Counted from the stretch's first letter, positions 44,294 to 54,889 are shown. The stretch: 64,000 nt of DNA from Denitrovibrio acetiphilus DSM 12809 (GCF_000025725.1 NC_013943.1:1488001-1552000); one strand, 5' to 3'. The notes: generated by a model not told the origin, from the letters alone. Made by a program: numbers and translations.

Positions 44294-47200
44294 TTGTTTG
44301 CTCCCAATGTTTGTTCTTTATAAGTAAGCTTTATGTACAGCATCAAAGGAATAACTATAAGTGTCATAAATGTAGAAACTATCGTTCCGAATATCAGAGA
44401 TATAGCAAGCCCCCCGAAAACAGGATCAGTAAGCATAACCGCAACGCCAAACACTACTGCCAAAGCGGTAAGTATAATAGGTCTTGTCCTCATCTCAACA
44501 GATTCGACAACTGAGTCTCTGATACTCATACCACTTTTAATATTCTGAAGAGCAAAATCGATTATTAGAAGAGAGTTCCTGATAACGACGCTGGCAAGAG
44601 CAAGTAGACCTATGATAGATGCCGCCGTAAATTGCTGTTGCATAATAAGATGCCCAGGAAATACACCTGCAACACCAAGAGGGATTGAAAACATTGCAAT
44701 CAGAGGCAGACTAAAAGATTTGTAATATGCCACCAGTATAAAATATATTATAAGAAGGGACAGAGATAAGGCAGAGAACAGTTCCCTGTATATATCCAGA
44801 GTCATTCTCATTTCTCCACCCCATAGCAGACGGTACCCATTAATGTTATTAGGGGTATCCTCTATCAACCCAAGATTTCCTGTAGTTAATTTGCTTGCAT
44901 CAGGTAGAGTTATGTTTTTCAGTTTTTTATCCAAAGCAAGAACAGCATAAACAGGAGCCTTAGAACTCATCTCTCCGCCAACAAAGGTAACCCTTTCATT
45001 ATCTTTATGATATATCGGGCGATCAACTGAAGCAGCCTCTATCTTTACCAGCTCTGAAAGAGGGATCTGTTTTCCTGCCTTGTTTGTCAGCAGAACCCTT
45101 GACAAAAGCTCAGGGTTTATCTGGTATCTACGCGGTATTTTAAGCTGAATAGGGATAGGTTTTTTCTCTCCGGCTATATGCGCCATTCCAATGTTTTCAC
45201 CGTCTATCAGTCTTCTTATCGCCAGAGCTATCTCTGCGGTTGTTAGCCCGGAAAGCATGGCTTTTTCTCTGTCAGGTATCAGACGATACTGGTAGATGTC
45301 TTCCTGTTCGGTGTCAGTGACTTCTGCTATATCATATGTATTTTCGAACTCATGGCGTACTTTTTCAGAAAGGATTCTGAGCTGTTTGGTATCAGGACCG
45401 TAGATTTCTGCCCGCACAGTAGATCTTAGAGGGGGCCCCGGAGGGTCTTCTACAAGCTGAACAGTTGTTCCGGGATAATTGTCCGCAATCCGGAGGATTT
45501 CGGGTCTGAGCTCTCTGACAAGCTTTATAGAGCTTCTGCTGCGTTTACTTTTGTCAGTCAGATTGACTCTTATCTCGGCAATATGCGGACCAGCTTTTAA
45601 AGCAGAGCCTCTGAGCAGACCATTGAAGTCTTTTACACCTGCACTGCCTATCCATGTCTGATAATTTATCACTTCAGGAACTCCTCTGAGTAATGTTCCT
45701 ATTTCTCTGGCAAGCTTATCAGTAATTTCAACCGGAGTTGTTTCAGCCATATCTATTGTGATATTAAATGTATTTTTATTGTCTTTAGGCAACATAGCCA
45801 TTTCAACACCAAACCAAGCCTGCGGTCCTTCTATACCTGCCGGACGGATAAACTGCCATAATGGCTGAAACACAGACAGGCTTATAGATGCAACTACAAC
45901 CAGAATCACCCATTTATATGATTTCGGTCTGTCCAGCAGAAAAACAAGACTCTTTTTAAAGGCAATCTGAATGTTGAATTTACTCTTCTTTTTGTCTTTA
46001 TGCCCATTTTGTTCCGGATGAGGCTTTATCCACTTATAAACTCCCCAGGGAACAACTATATAGGCAACAATGAGAGATGTTGCCATTGCCAGAGGCACAT
46101 TAAACATAATAGGGAAGAAGTATTGCTCAGGCATACCAGTAAGGAGAGCCATAGAGATAAAAACTATCATCACTGCAACCGTGGCAAGGTTGGTAGGGTT
46201 GCCTATCTCATTTGTCGCTAAAATAGCTACTGTTTTAGGGTCATTACCTTCCAGTTTCTGATAGCGTCTGTGTATATTTTCGATAACGACTATAGCTGCA
46301 TCGACAAGCATTCCCAAAGCTATTATCAGTGCATAAAGTGTGATTCTGTTTATAGTGGGACCAAAGAGAAAGTCGCCTCCGATTGTGAGCCCCAGAATAA
46401 GCGGTATCGTCATACCAACTATCAGAGCTTCCTTAAGCCCTAAAAATATTATTGTAATTAGAAAAACCGCGAAAACGGCTATACTCAAATGCTCTATTAA
46501 AAGGTTAACAGCCGCATCTGCCTTTTTACCATCATTGCGCGTAATTATTATATCCACATCATTCGGCACAAATTTGTCTCTCATCGTGTTAATTCTGTCT
46601 ATGACGTCGTCAGCAACGAATACAGCATTAGTTCCTGCTTTTTTTGCAACAGCAAGAGTTACCGCAGGCACTTCCGGCTGAGTAAATTTATCAAAACGTT
46701 CGTCTCCTGAGCCGAAAGCAAAGCGGGTCAATTTAACCCTGTCTGTCGGAGGGCCGTCTACCACAGTGCCGATATCTCCTAAATAAATTGGTCTGCCTCC
46801 GTAGTTGCCAACTATAAGGTGCTCAAAATCCTCGGCGGCAACTATAAAGCCGTCCATGAATACGTCCTGATTCTCACCGTGCTGAACAACTGTGCCGAGC
46901 GGGGCGGATACATTGCCGGCCATTATAATGGCCTTGACCTGGTCCAGAGTCGTTCCGTATGACTGCAGTTTTTCAGGTTCGATTTCAATACGTATGGTTC
47001 TGTCTGCACCGCCTTTCACATATATATCGGACACATCCGGCAGACTTCTTATGCCGTCCATCATGCGGTCAGCAAGCCGCTTCAATGCGTAATCGCTATA
47101 TTTTTCTGATGCTAGGGTAAAGGTAAGTATGGGTACATCGTCAACATCAATACTGCGTATGATAGGTAGGCTCGCCTGCGGTGGAAGTTTATCCCTTTGA

Positions 47201-47565
47201 CCAAGAATTCTGTCGTATAGCTTAACCAGTGAACGTTCCTTATCCTGCCCTACCTCGAATTCTATACTGAGAATGCCGACTGAGTTGTTTGATATTGAGT
47301 AAGTATGGTCTACACCGGATATCTGCTGAACTATGCTTTCCAGTGGTCTTACAACAAGTTCCTCTATCTCTTCTGAAGAAGCTCCAGGAAGTGTTACCTG
47401 TACCATAGCACCCGGAACTATTATCTGCGGGTTTTCCTCTCTGGGGGTAAACATTATTGCGACCAGCCCCAGTGCTGCACAAGCTATTATGAATGCGACT
47501 GTCAGCTTTGACGTTATGAAATAATCAGCCAGTTTACCAGCTGCATTGAGACGTTTAATCCTCAT
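44290..47565 (-). CDS. RND efflux transporter, inner membrane subunit
   Basis: 1,091 residues, AcrB/HAE1-like with 12 membrane helices and two large periplasmic loops. The proton-relay helix reads LGMLVDAAIVVIENIHRR: the first Asp of the AcrB DD pair is kept, the second is Ala, a known variant. Cargo unknown, probably drugs, bile-like or solvent molecules. Overlaps by 4 bp at both ends with partner genes. Confidence 0.95.
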   Translation of the reverse strand: MRIKRLNAAGKLADYFITSKLTVAFIIACAALGLVAIMFTPREENPQIIVPGAMVQVTLPGASSEEIEELVVRPLESIVQQISGVDHTYSISNNSVGILSIEFEVGQDKERSLVKLYDRILGQRDKLPPQASLPIIRSIDVDDVPILTFTLASEKYSDYALKRLADRMMDGIRSLPDVSDIYVKGGADRTIRIEIEPEKLQSYGTTLDQVKAIIMAGNVSAPLGTVVQHGENQDVFMDGFIVAAEDFEHLIVGNYGGRPIYLGDIGTVVDGPPTDRVKLTRFAFGSGDERFDKFTQPEVPAVTLAVAKKAGTNAVFVADDVIDRINTMRDKFVPNDVDIIITRNDGKKADAAVNLLIEHLSIAVFAVFLITIIFLGLKEALIVGMTIPLILGLTIGGDFLFGPTINRITLYALIIALGMLVDAAIVVIENIHRRYQKLEGNDPKTVAILATNEIGNPTNLATVAVMIVFISMALLTGMPEQYFFPIMFNVPLAMATSLIVAYIVVPWGVYKWIKPHPEQNGHKDKKKSKFNIQIAFKKSLVFLLDRPKSYKWVILVVVASISLSVFQPLWQFIRPAGIEGPQAWFGVEMAMLPKDNKNTFNITIDMAETTPVEITDKLAREIGTLLRGVPEVINYQTWIGSAGVKDFNGLLRGSALKAGPHIAEIRVNLTDKSKRSRSSIKLVRELRPEILRIADNYPGTTVQLVEDPPGPPLRSTVRAEIYGPDTKQLRILSEKVRHEFENTYDIAEVTDTEQEDIYQYRLIPDREKAMLSGLTTAEIALAIRRLIDGENIGMAHIAGEKKPIPIQLKIPRRYQINPELLSRVLLTNKAGKQIPLSELVKIEAASVDRPIYHKDNERVTFVGGEMSSKAPVYAVLALDKKLKNITLPDASKLTTGNLGLIEDTPNNINGYRLLWGGEMRMTLDIYRELFSALSLSLLIIYFILVAYYKSFSLPLIAMFSIPLGVAGVFPGHLIMQQQFTAASIIGLLALASVVIRNSLLIIDFALQNIKSGMSIRDSVVESVEMRTRPIILTALAVVFGVAVMLTDPVFGGLAISLIFGTIVSTFMTLIVIPLMLYIKLTYKEQTLGANK

Positions 47566-48641
47566 CTCACAGCCTCTTTGATAATAAGATCACCATCACG
47601 CATGCGTGAGTTTGCATTTAGTACAAATAATTCGTCTGGATATAGTCCGGAATCTATCTCAACCTTATCCGCCCACCTGCGTCCGGTACGGAGCCAGCGA
47701 AATCTGATGACTCCTTCTTTATCAAGGATAAATATTCCCTGAAGCCCGCCACGTTCTACAACAGACTCTGTAGGAATGATAAGTGTGTCTGATGTGCCAA
47801 TGTTAAAATAAACTCGTCCGAACATTCCTAGTCTGAGTCCGTTTACATCTGGCAGCGATACTTTGACCTGACAACTTCTTGTTACAGGGTCCGCAACATT
47901 TACCACACTTTTAACTCTACCATTTAGTTTCTTCTGGATACCGTCTATCTCAACCAGTACGGTATCGTCCGGATGTATATTTATAATCCTGCTTTCTGCG
48001 ACAAATGTTTCTATGATAAAACCTTCTTTGACTTCCAGCGTGAGTATCGGAACTCCAGGAACCGCAAGGTCGCCGGCCTGTTTACTTTTGCTGATTATTA
48101 CCCCGTTAACAGGGCTTTTGAGTTCTGTATAGTTCTTCATAGATAAAGCAGCTGTTAGCCCTGCTTTCGCTTGTTTTAAGGATTCAGTTGCCGTCTCGAA
48201 CCTAAGCTGCATTTTTCTTATCTCGTTATCAGATATGCTCCCCCTTTTAAAGAGCTTTTCATACCTATCAATATCAATTTCTGCATCTTGGTATGCAGCA
48301 GCAGCAGTTGCCACTGCAGCGTTCGCCTGACGTATTTTACTGTCCACTTCGTCAGAATCAAGCAGGACAAGCACCTGCCCTTCCTGAACACTGTCGCCCT
48401 CCTGTACAAAGACTCGTTTTATATATCCACTAAGCTTAGAAGTAACCTCTATCCTTTGGTCGGATATAACTGAACCTGTTGTTATATAGTTGATAGGGGC
48501 GCCAACGGACGCCTGAGTGAGGCTTGTCTCCCATTTTTGAGGGATTGCTTTTTCATAAGCCTGTTCATCTCCACAGCCATAAGTTCCGAAGACGACAATA
48601 ACAAAAAGAATAGTAAACTTTGATATTAAATTAGAATTCAT
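47562..48641 (-). CDS. RND periplasmic adaptor lipoprotein
   Basis: 359 residues from ATG 48641 (AGGTGA 5 nt upstream). The signal ends in GTYGC, a lipobox, so it is anchored in the inner membrane. Lipoyl-like halves (VQEGDSVQEGQVLVLLDSDE; ELKSPVNGVIISKSKQAGDL) flank a helical hairpin. It bridges the RND pump and TolC. The start region overlaps the TetR stop. Confidence 0.93.
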   Translation of the reverse strand: MNSNLISKFTILFVIVVFGTYGCGDEQAYEKAIPQKWETSLTQASVGAPINYITTGSVISDQRIEVTSKLSGYIKRVFVQEGDSVQEGQVLVLLDSDEVDSKIRQANAAVATAAAAYQDAEIDIDRYEKLFKRGSISDNEIRKMQLRFETATESLKQAKAGLTAALSMKNYTELKSPVNGVIISKSKQAGDLAVPGVPILTLEVKEGFIIETFVAESRIINIHPDDTVLVEIDGIQKKLNGRVKSVVNVADPVTRSCQVKVSLPDVNGLRLGMFGRVYFNIGTSDTLIIPTESVVERGGLQGIFILDKEGVIRFRWLRTGRRWADKVEIDSGLYPDELFVLNANSRMRDGDLIIKEAVR

Positions 48642-49233
48642 TAATTTCACCTGATGTATTTTTCTTTAAACCATTTACAAATAACGACATAAGCACTTGT
48701 ATCTTATTTTCAAGTAAATCGAAATTTGGTGTTGCAATATTACTCTGAAGCATTCCCCAGATAGATTCGGAGATAATTTCTGATGTTATCTCGACTTCAT
48801 CAGTACTAAATACTCCTCTATCTATCGCTTCATATAAGATATTCTCAATTTTGACACACAGGTAAGAATTAAAATTATTAACAAGATCTTGAGAAAGAAT
48901 AACTAACTCTGATTTTACCTTTGCATCAATATCTAAAATAAACTTTGCATTAGCTACAGACTGATATAAAGACAAAGCTATACAGGTCAGCTGAGACTCA
49001 TAACTATCTTTATCGTTTATACCTGCCTCTAAATTTTCCTTAGTTGTCTCAAGTACTTTAGAAATAGCACCTTTAATAACCTGATTTTTGTTTTTGAAAT
49101 AATAATATAATGTCGGCGTGGCAATCCCCGCAACTTCGGCTATGTCATCTAGTGTAGTCTTATTAATTCCATTTCTGTCCATTAGTTCAATAGCAATTTC
49201 AATGAATTGCACATGTTTTTCACTCATTTCCAT
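48631..49233 (-). CDS. TetR-family repressor of the efflux operon
   Basis: 200 residues. HTH: MDRNGINKTTLDDIAEVAGIA then TPTLYYYFKNKNQVI. The C-terminal ligand domain is all-helical. First gene of the operon, so it probably controls itself and the pump. GGTGA precedes the ATG. Confidence 0.93.
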   Translation of the reverse strand: MEMSEKHVQFIEIAIELMDRNGINKTTLDDIAEVAGIATPTLYYYFKNKNQVIKGAISKVLETTKENLEAGINDKDSYESQLTCIALSLYQSVANAKFILDIDAKVKSELVILSQDLVNNFNSYLCVKIENILYEAIDRGVFSTDEVEITSEIISESIWGMLQSNIATPNFDLLENKIQVLMSLFVNGLKKNTSGEINEF

Positions 49234-49251
49234 TTTTCACCAATCTAATTT

Positions 49252-49268
49252 TCTATGAAAATAATAGA
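49252..49268 (-). promoter_or_regulatory. candidate TetR operator
   Basis: TCTAT-7-ATAGA inverted repeat 19 bp before the TetR start codon. Position fits an autorepressor site. The downstream side (in + coordinates) is cut by IS3-B copy 1 about 30 bp on, which may have removed part of the original promoter. Confidence 0.35.
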
Positions 49269-49357
49269 TAAATAGCATGACTTTGTCAATAACAGAGGTG
49301 GTCCCAGAAATCTGTACAGTATGCTAAGGTGGAAAAAGCATATTGGAGGACCACACA

Positions 49358-49648
49358 ATGTCAAAAGCAAAACGTACCCGTTACTCAGCCGAGTTTAAAT
49401 CAAAAGTAGCCCTTGAAGCTCTGCGAGAAGAGCAGACCTTGTCGGAATTATCAGCCAAGTATAATGTTCATCCGAACCAGATTTCTAAATGGAAGAAAGA
49501 AGCCATCGAAGGGATGGCAACAATCTTTTCCAATAAACACAGCAAGTCAGAAGAAATGTCAGAAGCAGAAATAAAGGATCTTCATGCAAAAATAGGACAA
49601 CTGACGGTGGAACGAGATTTTTTGCAACGAGCCTTCGGGAAACGGTAA
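49358..49648 (+). CDS. IS3-B OrfA, copy 1
   Basis: 96 residues. HTH of the IS3 OrfA type (KRTRYSAEFKSKVALEALRE, KYNVHPNQISKWKKEAIEG) and a C-terminal zipper ending ERDFLQRAFGKR. GGAGG precedes the ATG at 49358. A T TTT TTG slippery heptamer near the 3' end puts ribosomes into the OrfB frame. Confidence 0.92.
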   Translation: MSKAKRTRYSAEFKSKVALEALREEQTLSELSAKYNVHPNQISKWKKEAIEGMATIFSNKHSKSEEMSEAEIKDLHAKIGQLTVERDFLQRAFGKR

Positions 49649-49668
49649 GCATATCCCGGAGGAAGTTT

Positions 49669-50538
49669 ATGATAGAAAATTCTGGAAGCAAACTCTCAAT
49701 CAGCAAACAGTGCCGTCTTCTTAGTATCAGCCGCTCAAGCTTTTATTATGAAGAGTCTGGCGAATCGGCTTTGAATCTTGAACTCATGCGTATCATAGAT
49801 GAGCAGTTTATGATGACACCTGACTTCGGCTCTAGGCAGATGACAAAGCTCATCAATAGGTATGGGTATAATATTGGCCGTAAGCGTGTTCGCAGGCTTA
49901 TGAAGAAGATGGGCATCGCAGCTGTTTATCAGAAGCCTAAGACCAGTAATCCCCATCCAGAGCATAAGACATACCCGTACTTGCTCAGAGGTCTGGATAT
50001 AAACCGTCCAAATCAGGTTTGGTGCTCAGATATTACCTACATACCCATGAGACGTGGATTTCTCTATCTAGTGGCAATTATGGACTGGTACAGCAGGAAA
50101 GTTCTAAGCTGGAGACTTTCAAACAATCTTGATTCTGATTTCTGTGTTGCTGCTCTGGAGGAAGCTCTTGAAAAATACGGAACACCTGAAATCTTTAATA
50201 CTGACCAGGGTAGCCAATTTACCAGCTATGAGTTTACACAGACTCTCAAGGATGCTGGCGTTAGAATCTCCATGGATGGCAAAGGTCGCTGGATGGATAA
50301 CGTCATGATTGAGCGCATTTGGAGAACATTGAAATACAGCTTCGTATATCTCCATGCTTTCGATAACGGACATGAACTGAAGCTAGGACTGGCGAACTGG
50401 ATAAACTTATACAACACCAGAAGACCTCATTCTTCACTTGGCGACAGAACACCATATGAAGCTTACAACGGATTAGGGATTCAGATTTGGGAAAAAGATG
50501 ATAAAATGACTGAGAGTTTACACCTTATTTCAGTCTAA
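49669..50538 (+). CDS. IS3-B OrfB transposase, copy 1
   Basis: 289 residues. rve integrase core: WCSDITYIPMRRGFLYLVA (Asp), IFNTDQGSQFTS (Asp), and MIERIWRTLKYSFVYLH (Glu). It has its own GGAGGAAG ribosome site, and its frame is also open from the OrfA slippery site. One amino acid differs from the truncated copy 2. Confidence 0.92.
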   Translation: MIENSGSKLSISKQCRLLSISRSSFYYEESGESALNLELMRIIDEQFMMTPDFGSRQMTKLINRYGYNIGRKRVRRLMKKMGIAAVYQKPKTSNPHPEHKTYPYLLRGLDINRPNQVWCSDITYIPMRRGFLYLVAIMDWYSRKVLSWRLSNNLDSDFCVAALEEALEKYGTPEIFNTDQGSQFTSYEFTQTLKDAGVRISMDGKGRWMDNVMIERIWRTLKYSFVYLHAFDNGHELKLGLANWINLYNTRRPHSSLGDRTPYEAYNGLGIQIWEKDDKMTESLHLISV

Positions 50539-50579
50539 AAACTGTACAGGATATGGGGACTGTAAGCGTCCCTCTTTTC

Positions 50580-51362
50580 TTACAGCAGATATTTAGAGTT
50601 TTCCGCTCTTTCAGCATACTCCTCTGGAGTCATTTTTCCCAGAGAATCATGCGGTCTTTCTGTATTGTATTCAACCATCCATCGATCAGCTTCTTCCCGA
50701 ACTTCGCTTAAAGAGAAAAACAAATGCCTGTCCAATACCTCGTTCCTGAATGTACGATTAAACCTTTCCACATATGAATTCTGAAACGGCTTGCCTGGCT
50801 GTATGAACTCAAGCTCAACATCATGATACTCCGCCCAGTCAGCCAGTTTTACTGATATGAACTCAGGACCGTTGTCCATTCTGAGTTTAGCCGGATAACC
50901 TCTCCAAGAAGCTATCCTGTCAAGCACCCTGATAACTCTTGCTGCCGGAAGATTAAGGTCAACCTCAATGGCAAGAGCTTCCCGATTAAAGTCATCAACG
51001 ACATTAAATGTCCTGTATTTCCTCCCGCAGTATAAGCTGTCGCTCATGAAATCTATAGACCAGCACTGGTTGATGGATTCAGGCACACTGATAGGCAGAG
51101 GATTTCTACTTGGAAGCCTTCTCTTGGCCTTACGGCGCATGTTGAGCTTCAAAAGGCAATAAACCCTATGAACTCTCTTATGATTCCATTTATGTCCAAG
51201 CCGACGGATAATGGCAAACAGCTTTCCGAAGCCATATCCCGGATATTTCTCACATAGTTCAAGCAAAACAGCGATAACATGATTATCTCTGTCTACATCC
51301 GGCTGATAGTAATAAACCGGACGGCTTATGCTGACTGTACGGCAAGCATGACTGACGCTCAT
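50580..51362 (-). CDS. IS3-A OrfB transposase, copy 2
   Basis: 260 residues from the ATG, identical to copy 1; DDE residues as there. Frame open to the A AAA AAG slippery site. Confidence 0.93.
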   Translation of the reverse strand: MSVSHACRTVSISRPVYYYQPDVDRDNHVIAVLLELCEKYPGYGFGKLFAIIRRLGHKWNHKRVHRVYCLLKLNMRRKAKRRLPSRNPLPISVPESINQCWSIDFMSDSLYCGRKYRTFNVVDDFNREALAIEVDLNLPAARVIRVLDRIASWRGYPAKLRMDNGPEFISVKLADWAEYHDVELEFIQPGKPFQNSYVERFNRTFRNEVLDRHLFFSLSEVREEADRWMVEYNTERPHDSLGKMTPEEYAERAENSKYLL

Positions 51363-51412
51363 GCCGTATATTGCTCTACAGTAGTCTGCTAAACTACGCT
51401 TCTCCGACGGCT

Positions 51413-51679
51413 TTAAAGCTTTTTTGAGAGAATATCCTTCAGGGCTGTATTCTCTAGGCTAAGATCAGCAAACATCTGCTTCAGTTTGCGATTCTCCTCT
51501 TCTAGCTCTTTTAATCTCTTGATGTCTGAGGCTTCCATGCCTCCGTATTTGGACTTCCAGTTGTAATAGGTGGCGTCACTGATGCCGTGCTCTCGACAAA
51601 TGTCTTTAACCTGTCTGCCGGACTCGGCTTCTTTGAGTATTTTTACGATCTGAGTTTCTGAAAATCGACTGCGTTTCAT
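51413..51679 (-). CDS. IS3-A OrfA, copy 2
   Basis: 88 residues, identical to copy 1: helix-turn-helix plus leucine zipper. Confidence 0.93.
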   Translation of the reverse strand: MKRSRFSETQIVKILKEAESGRQVKDICREHGISDATYYNWKSKYGGMEASDIKRLKELEEENRKLKQMFADLSLENTALKDILSKKL

Positions 51680-51749
51680 TAAGTCCTCCTGTTATTAATC
51701 TACAGGAAAACTCTAATTTTAAACTGTAAAATTTTTAGGGATGCTTACA

Positions 51750-52366
51750 AACTTACTTGCCTTTTCTGTGGCGGGTATAAATGTAACTTCATAATAAATT
51801 TGTTGAGTTACAAAAAACGGTTTTATCTTATATATATAGTATCGCTCACCAGTAGATATATTTATGTCTGAATTGAGGTCTCTGCCATTTAATCTTTCTG
51901 CAATTTTTTCATAATATTCCTGCAAGTTCCTATCTGTATTAAGCGGAAACATCTCTAGGTTGGAAAGGACATCGAGTCCATACTCTAATTTTAGATATTC
52001 TTTGATTTTCAGCATGAACTCATAATATTTCAGCATTATACGCTCTGAATCTTCTGGTTCAAGAGTATAATGAGATGCAACTATCTGTAAATACGAATGA
52101 AATTTCCACAGGAATTTAAGACTTCCTTTAGTTTTAACAAATTTTATAGCATCAGTGATGTTGTCATAGTTGTATTCTGCAGCATTGTTTTTGGCATATA
52201 TTCTGAACATGGTATGTTCTACAAATGTTCTTAAATTTAACAAAATATCTTGTGATACTGCACCTCTGCCGAAAGCATCTAGATTCTCAATATGTCGACA
52301 GATAGTTTCATTGCTTCTGATGATTTGTTCATTAATTTTTAGTATAACTTCAGGTCTTGCTGGCAT
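51750..52366 (-). pseudogene. SF1 helicase, N-terminal fragment
   Basis: 205 codons plus 2 nt before IS3-A cuts it; reading on into the IS adds nine foreign residues and a stop. The start is ATG 52366. Helical N-terminus (LKINEQIIRSNETICRHIENLD) without catalytic motifs. The frame continues exactly into the fragment at 24,985 on the plus strand, giving at least 759 residues for the original protein. Confidence 0.9.
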
Positions 52367-52531
52367 TAATCTACTCTCTATTTTTTTACATAGAGTTATG
52401 ATAACACATATTGAAATCTAAGGTGTGTTTATGTTTAGGGAGCTTATTTGTCATGTTTAGCTACTATTTTGTATTTTCTTTAAGTTGAATATACGCTCTC
52501 AGTCAGAGGGCACTAAGAATCTGTAAAGAGG

Positions 52532-53602
52532 TGGTCCCAGAAATCTGTACAGTATGCTAAGGTGGAAAAAGCATATTGGAGGACCACACAATGTCAAAAG
52601 CAAAACGTACCCGTTACTCAGCCGAGTTTAAATCAAAAGTAGCCCTTGAAGCTCTGCGAGAAGAGCAGACCTTGTCGGAATTATCAGCCAAGTATAATGT
52701 TCATCCGAACCAGATTTCTAAATGGAAGAAAGAAGCCATCGAAGGGATGGCAACAATCTTTTCCAATAAACACAGCAAGTCAGAAGAAATGTCAGAAGCA
52801 GAAATAAAGGATCTTCATGCAAAAATAGGACAACTGACGGTGGAACGAGATTTTTTGCAACGAGCCTTCGGGAAACGGTAAGCATATCCCGGAGGAAGTT
52901 TATGATAGAAAATTCTGGAAGCAAACTCTCAATCAGCAAACAGTGCCGTCTTCTTAGTATCAGCCGCTCAAGCTTTTATTATGAAGAGTCTGGCGAATCG
53001 GCTTTGAATCTTGAACTCATGCGTATCATAGATGAGCAGTTTATGATGACACCTGACTTCGGCTCTAGGCAGATGACAAAGCTCATCAATAGGTATGGGT
53101 ATAATATTGGCCGTAAGCGTGTTCGCAGGCTTATGAAGAAGATGGGCATCGCAGCTGTTTATCAGAAGCCTAAGACCAGTAATCCCCATCCAGAGCATAA
53201 GACATACCCGTACTTGCTCAGAGGTCTGGATATAAACCGTCCAAATCAGGTTTGGTGCTCAGATATTACCTACATACCCATGAGACGTGGATTTCTCTAT
53301 CTAGTGGCAATTATGGACTGGTACAGCAGGAAAGTTCTAAGCTGGAGACTTTCAAACAGTCTTGATTCTGATTTCTGTGTTGCTGCTCTGGAGGAAGCTC
53401 TTGAAAAATACGGAACACCTGAAATCTTTAATACTGACCAGGGTAGCCAATTTACCAGCTATGAGTTTACACAGACTCTCAAGGATGCTGGCGTTAGAAT
53501 CTCCATGGATGGCAAAGGTCGCTGGATGGATAACGTCATGATTGAGCGCATTTGGAGAACATTGAAATACAGCTTCGTATATCTCCATGCTTTCGATAAC
53601 GG
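52532..53602 (+). mobile_element. IS3-B copy 2, truncated by IS256
   Basis: Same left end as copy 1 and near-identical to it for 1,071 bp; the last ~190 bp are missing where the IS256 element starts. The lost end is not on the far side of IS256, so DNA between the two was deleted. Confidence 0.92.
52591..52881 (+). CDS. IS3-B OrfA, copy 2
   Basis: 96 residues, identical to copy 1, with the same T TTT TTG slippery site. Confidence 0.9.
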   Translation: MSKAKRTRYSAEFKSKVALEALREEQTLSELSAKYNVHPNQISKWKKEAIEGMATIFSNKHSKSEEMSEAEIKDLHAKIGQLTVERDFLQRAFGKR

Positions 53603-53612
53603 GAGCCTGTAA
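52902..53612 (+). pseudogene. IS3-B OrfB, truncated
   Basis: Keeps all three DDE residues but loses the C-terminal ~55 residues; after HAFDNG the frame enters the IS256 end and stops. Probably inactive. Confidence 0.9.
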
Positions 53613-54889
53613 ATAAAAGTGTGTAAACGTCGTATGTGTTAAACTAACATGCGAGGTTTATGATGAAATTCGACAAAGACAAACTGAAAGATCTGCTTGC
53701 AGAAAGCGATGTAAAAACCACAGAAGACCTTCAGGTATTTATGCGTGACATGATGAAAGAAGTCATCGAAACGCTCTACGAAGGCGAACTTGAAGCCCAT
53801 TTAGGCTACAAGAAACATGAACCGAACGTAAGTGACGGCAACAGCCGTAACGGTCGTTCTTCCAAGAAAGTACAATCACAGATGGGCGAAATGGAACTCG
53901 AAGTACCTCGTGACCGCCTATCAACCTTTTCTCCAGAAATAGTCAAGAAACGCCAGATAGATATATCCGGCATTGAAGCCAAAGTTATATCCATGTATGC
54001 CAAAGGGATGAGTAACCGTGACATCAAAGAGCACATTTTTGATATTTACGGTCATGAGCTGTCGCCGGAGACAGTAAGTGTCATTACTGACAAGATACTC
54101 CCACAGGCTAAGGAGTGGCAGAACAGAGCCTTGGAAGAGATATACGCCATTGTCTTTATGGATGGCATGGTTTTAAAGATGCGTGTGGACGGAGCCGTCC
54201 GCAACGTCACTATCTACTTTGTGATCGGCATCAGCATGGAAGGTCACAAATCCTGTCTGGGGCTTTATCTTGCTGAAACAGAATCCGCCAAATACTGGCT
54301 GACCGTTATGAACGAGCTGAAGAACCGTGGAGTGCAGGATATTCTTATCTTTGCTGTGGATAACCTTAAGGGCATCTCAGAAGCTATAACAGCCGCTTTC
54401 CCGCAGTCTGAGATACAGAAATGTGTAGTGCATCAGATACGCAATTCTCTCCGCTTTGTGCCTTGGAAAGAGCGTAAGACAGTAGCATCTGACCTCAAGA
54501 GAATCTATGCTGCAGCTACAGAGGAACAGGCTAGCGCAGAGCTGGATGCCTTTGCTGAAAAGTGGGACAGCAAATACCCCAACATCTCGAAATCATGGCG
54601 TAACAACTGGACTGAGCTTTCTACTTATTTCAAATATTCCAAGGAGCTCAGGAGGCTGATCTATACCACAAATCCTGTGGAGAGCTTCCATTCTGCCATC
54701 AGAAAATCTACCAAAGGAAAAGGAGCCTTCCCGACAGAAGACTCCCTTATAAAGCTCTTATATTTAGCTATTTTAGGTATCGAAAAGAAATGGACTATGC
54801 CAATCAGGGATTGGGGTGTAATATACTCACAGCTGTATATCAACTATGAAGACAGAATTACGACTTTACACACTTTAATTTTCAGACTC
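53603..54889 (+). mobile_element. IS256-family insertion sequence
   Basis: 1,287 bp between imperfect inverted repeats GAGCCTGTAAATAAA (left) and ...TTTAATTTTCAGACTC (right). The right repeat has base changes and a missing base relative to the left. No 8-9 bp target duplication; the flanks are IS3-B on one side and the activase gene on the other. Confidence 0.9.

Larger units (their letters stand above)
24985..50560. other. inverted chromosomal segment between IS3-A copies
   Basis: 25,576 bp. The helicase halves and the AGTT/AACT target duplication match only if this segment is turned around. It carries the RM transposon, the two-component system and the efflux operon. Confidence 0.88.
49299..50560 (+). 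mobile_element. IS3-family element, IS3-B copy 1
   Basis: Left end TGGTCCCAGAAATCTGTACAG; right end CTGTACAGGATATGGGGAC pairs with it imperfectly. The right end stops at GGGGAC, directly against the first base of IS3-A copy 2; if the element ends ...GGGGACCA, two bases are missing. Both ORFs are intact. Confidence 0.9.
50561..51749 (-). mobile_element. IS3-A copy 2, inverted relative to copy 1
   Basis: 1,189 bp, inverted twin of 23,796-24,984; the encoded proteins are identical. It lies in the helicase gene. The four bases after its right end (AACT, 51750-51753) are the complement of AGTT after the right end of copy 1 (24985-24988). These are the two halves of one target duplication, now separated by inversion. 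Confidence 0.95.
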
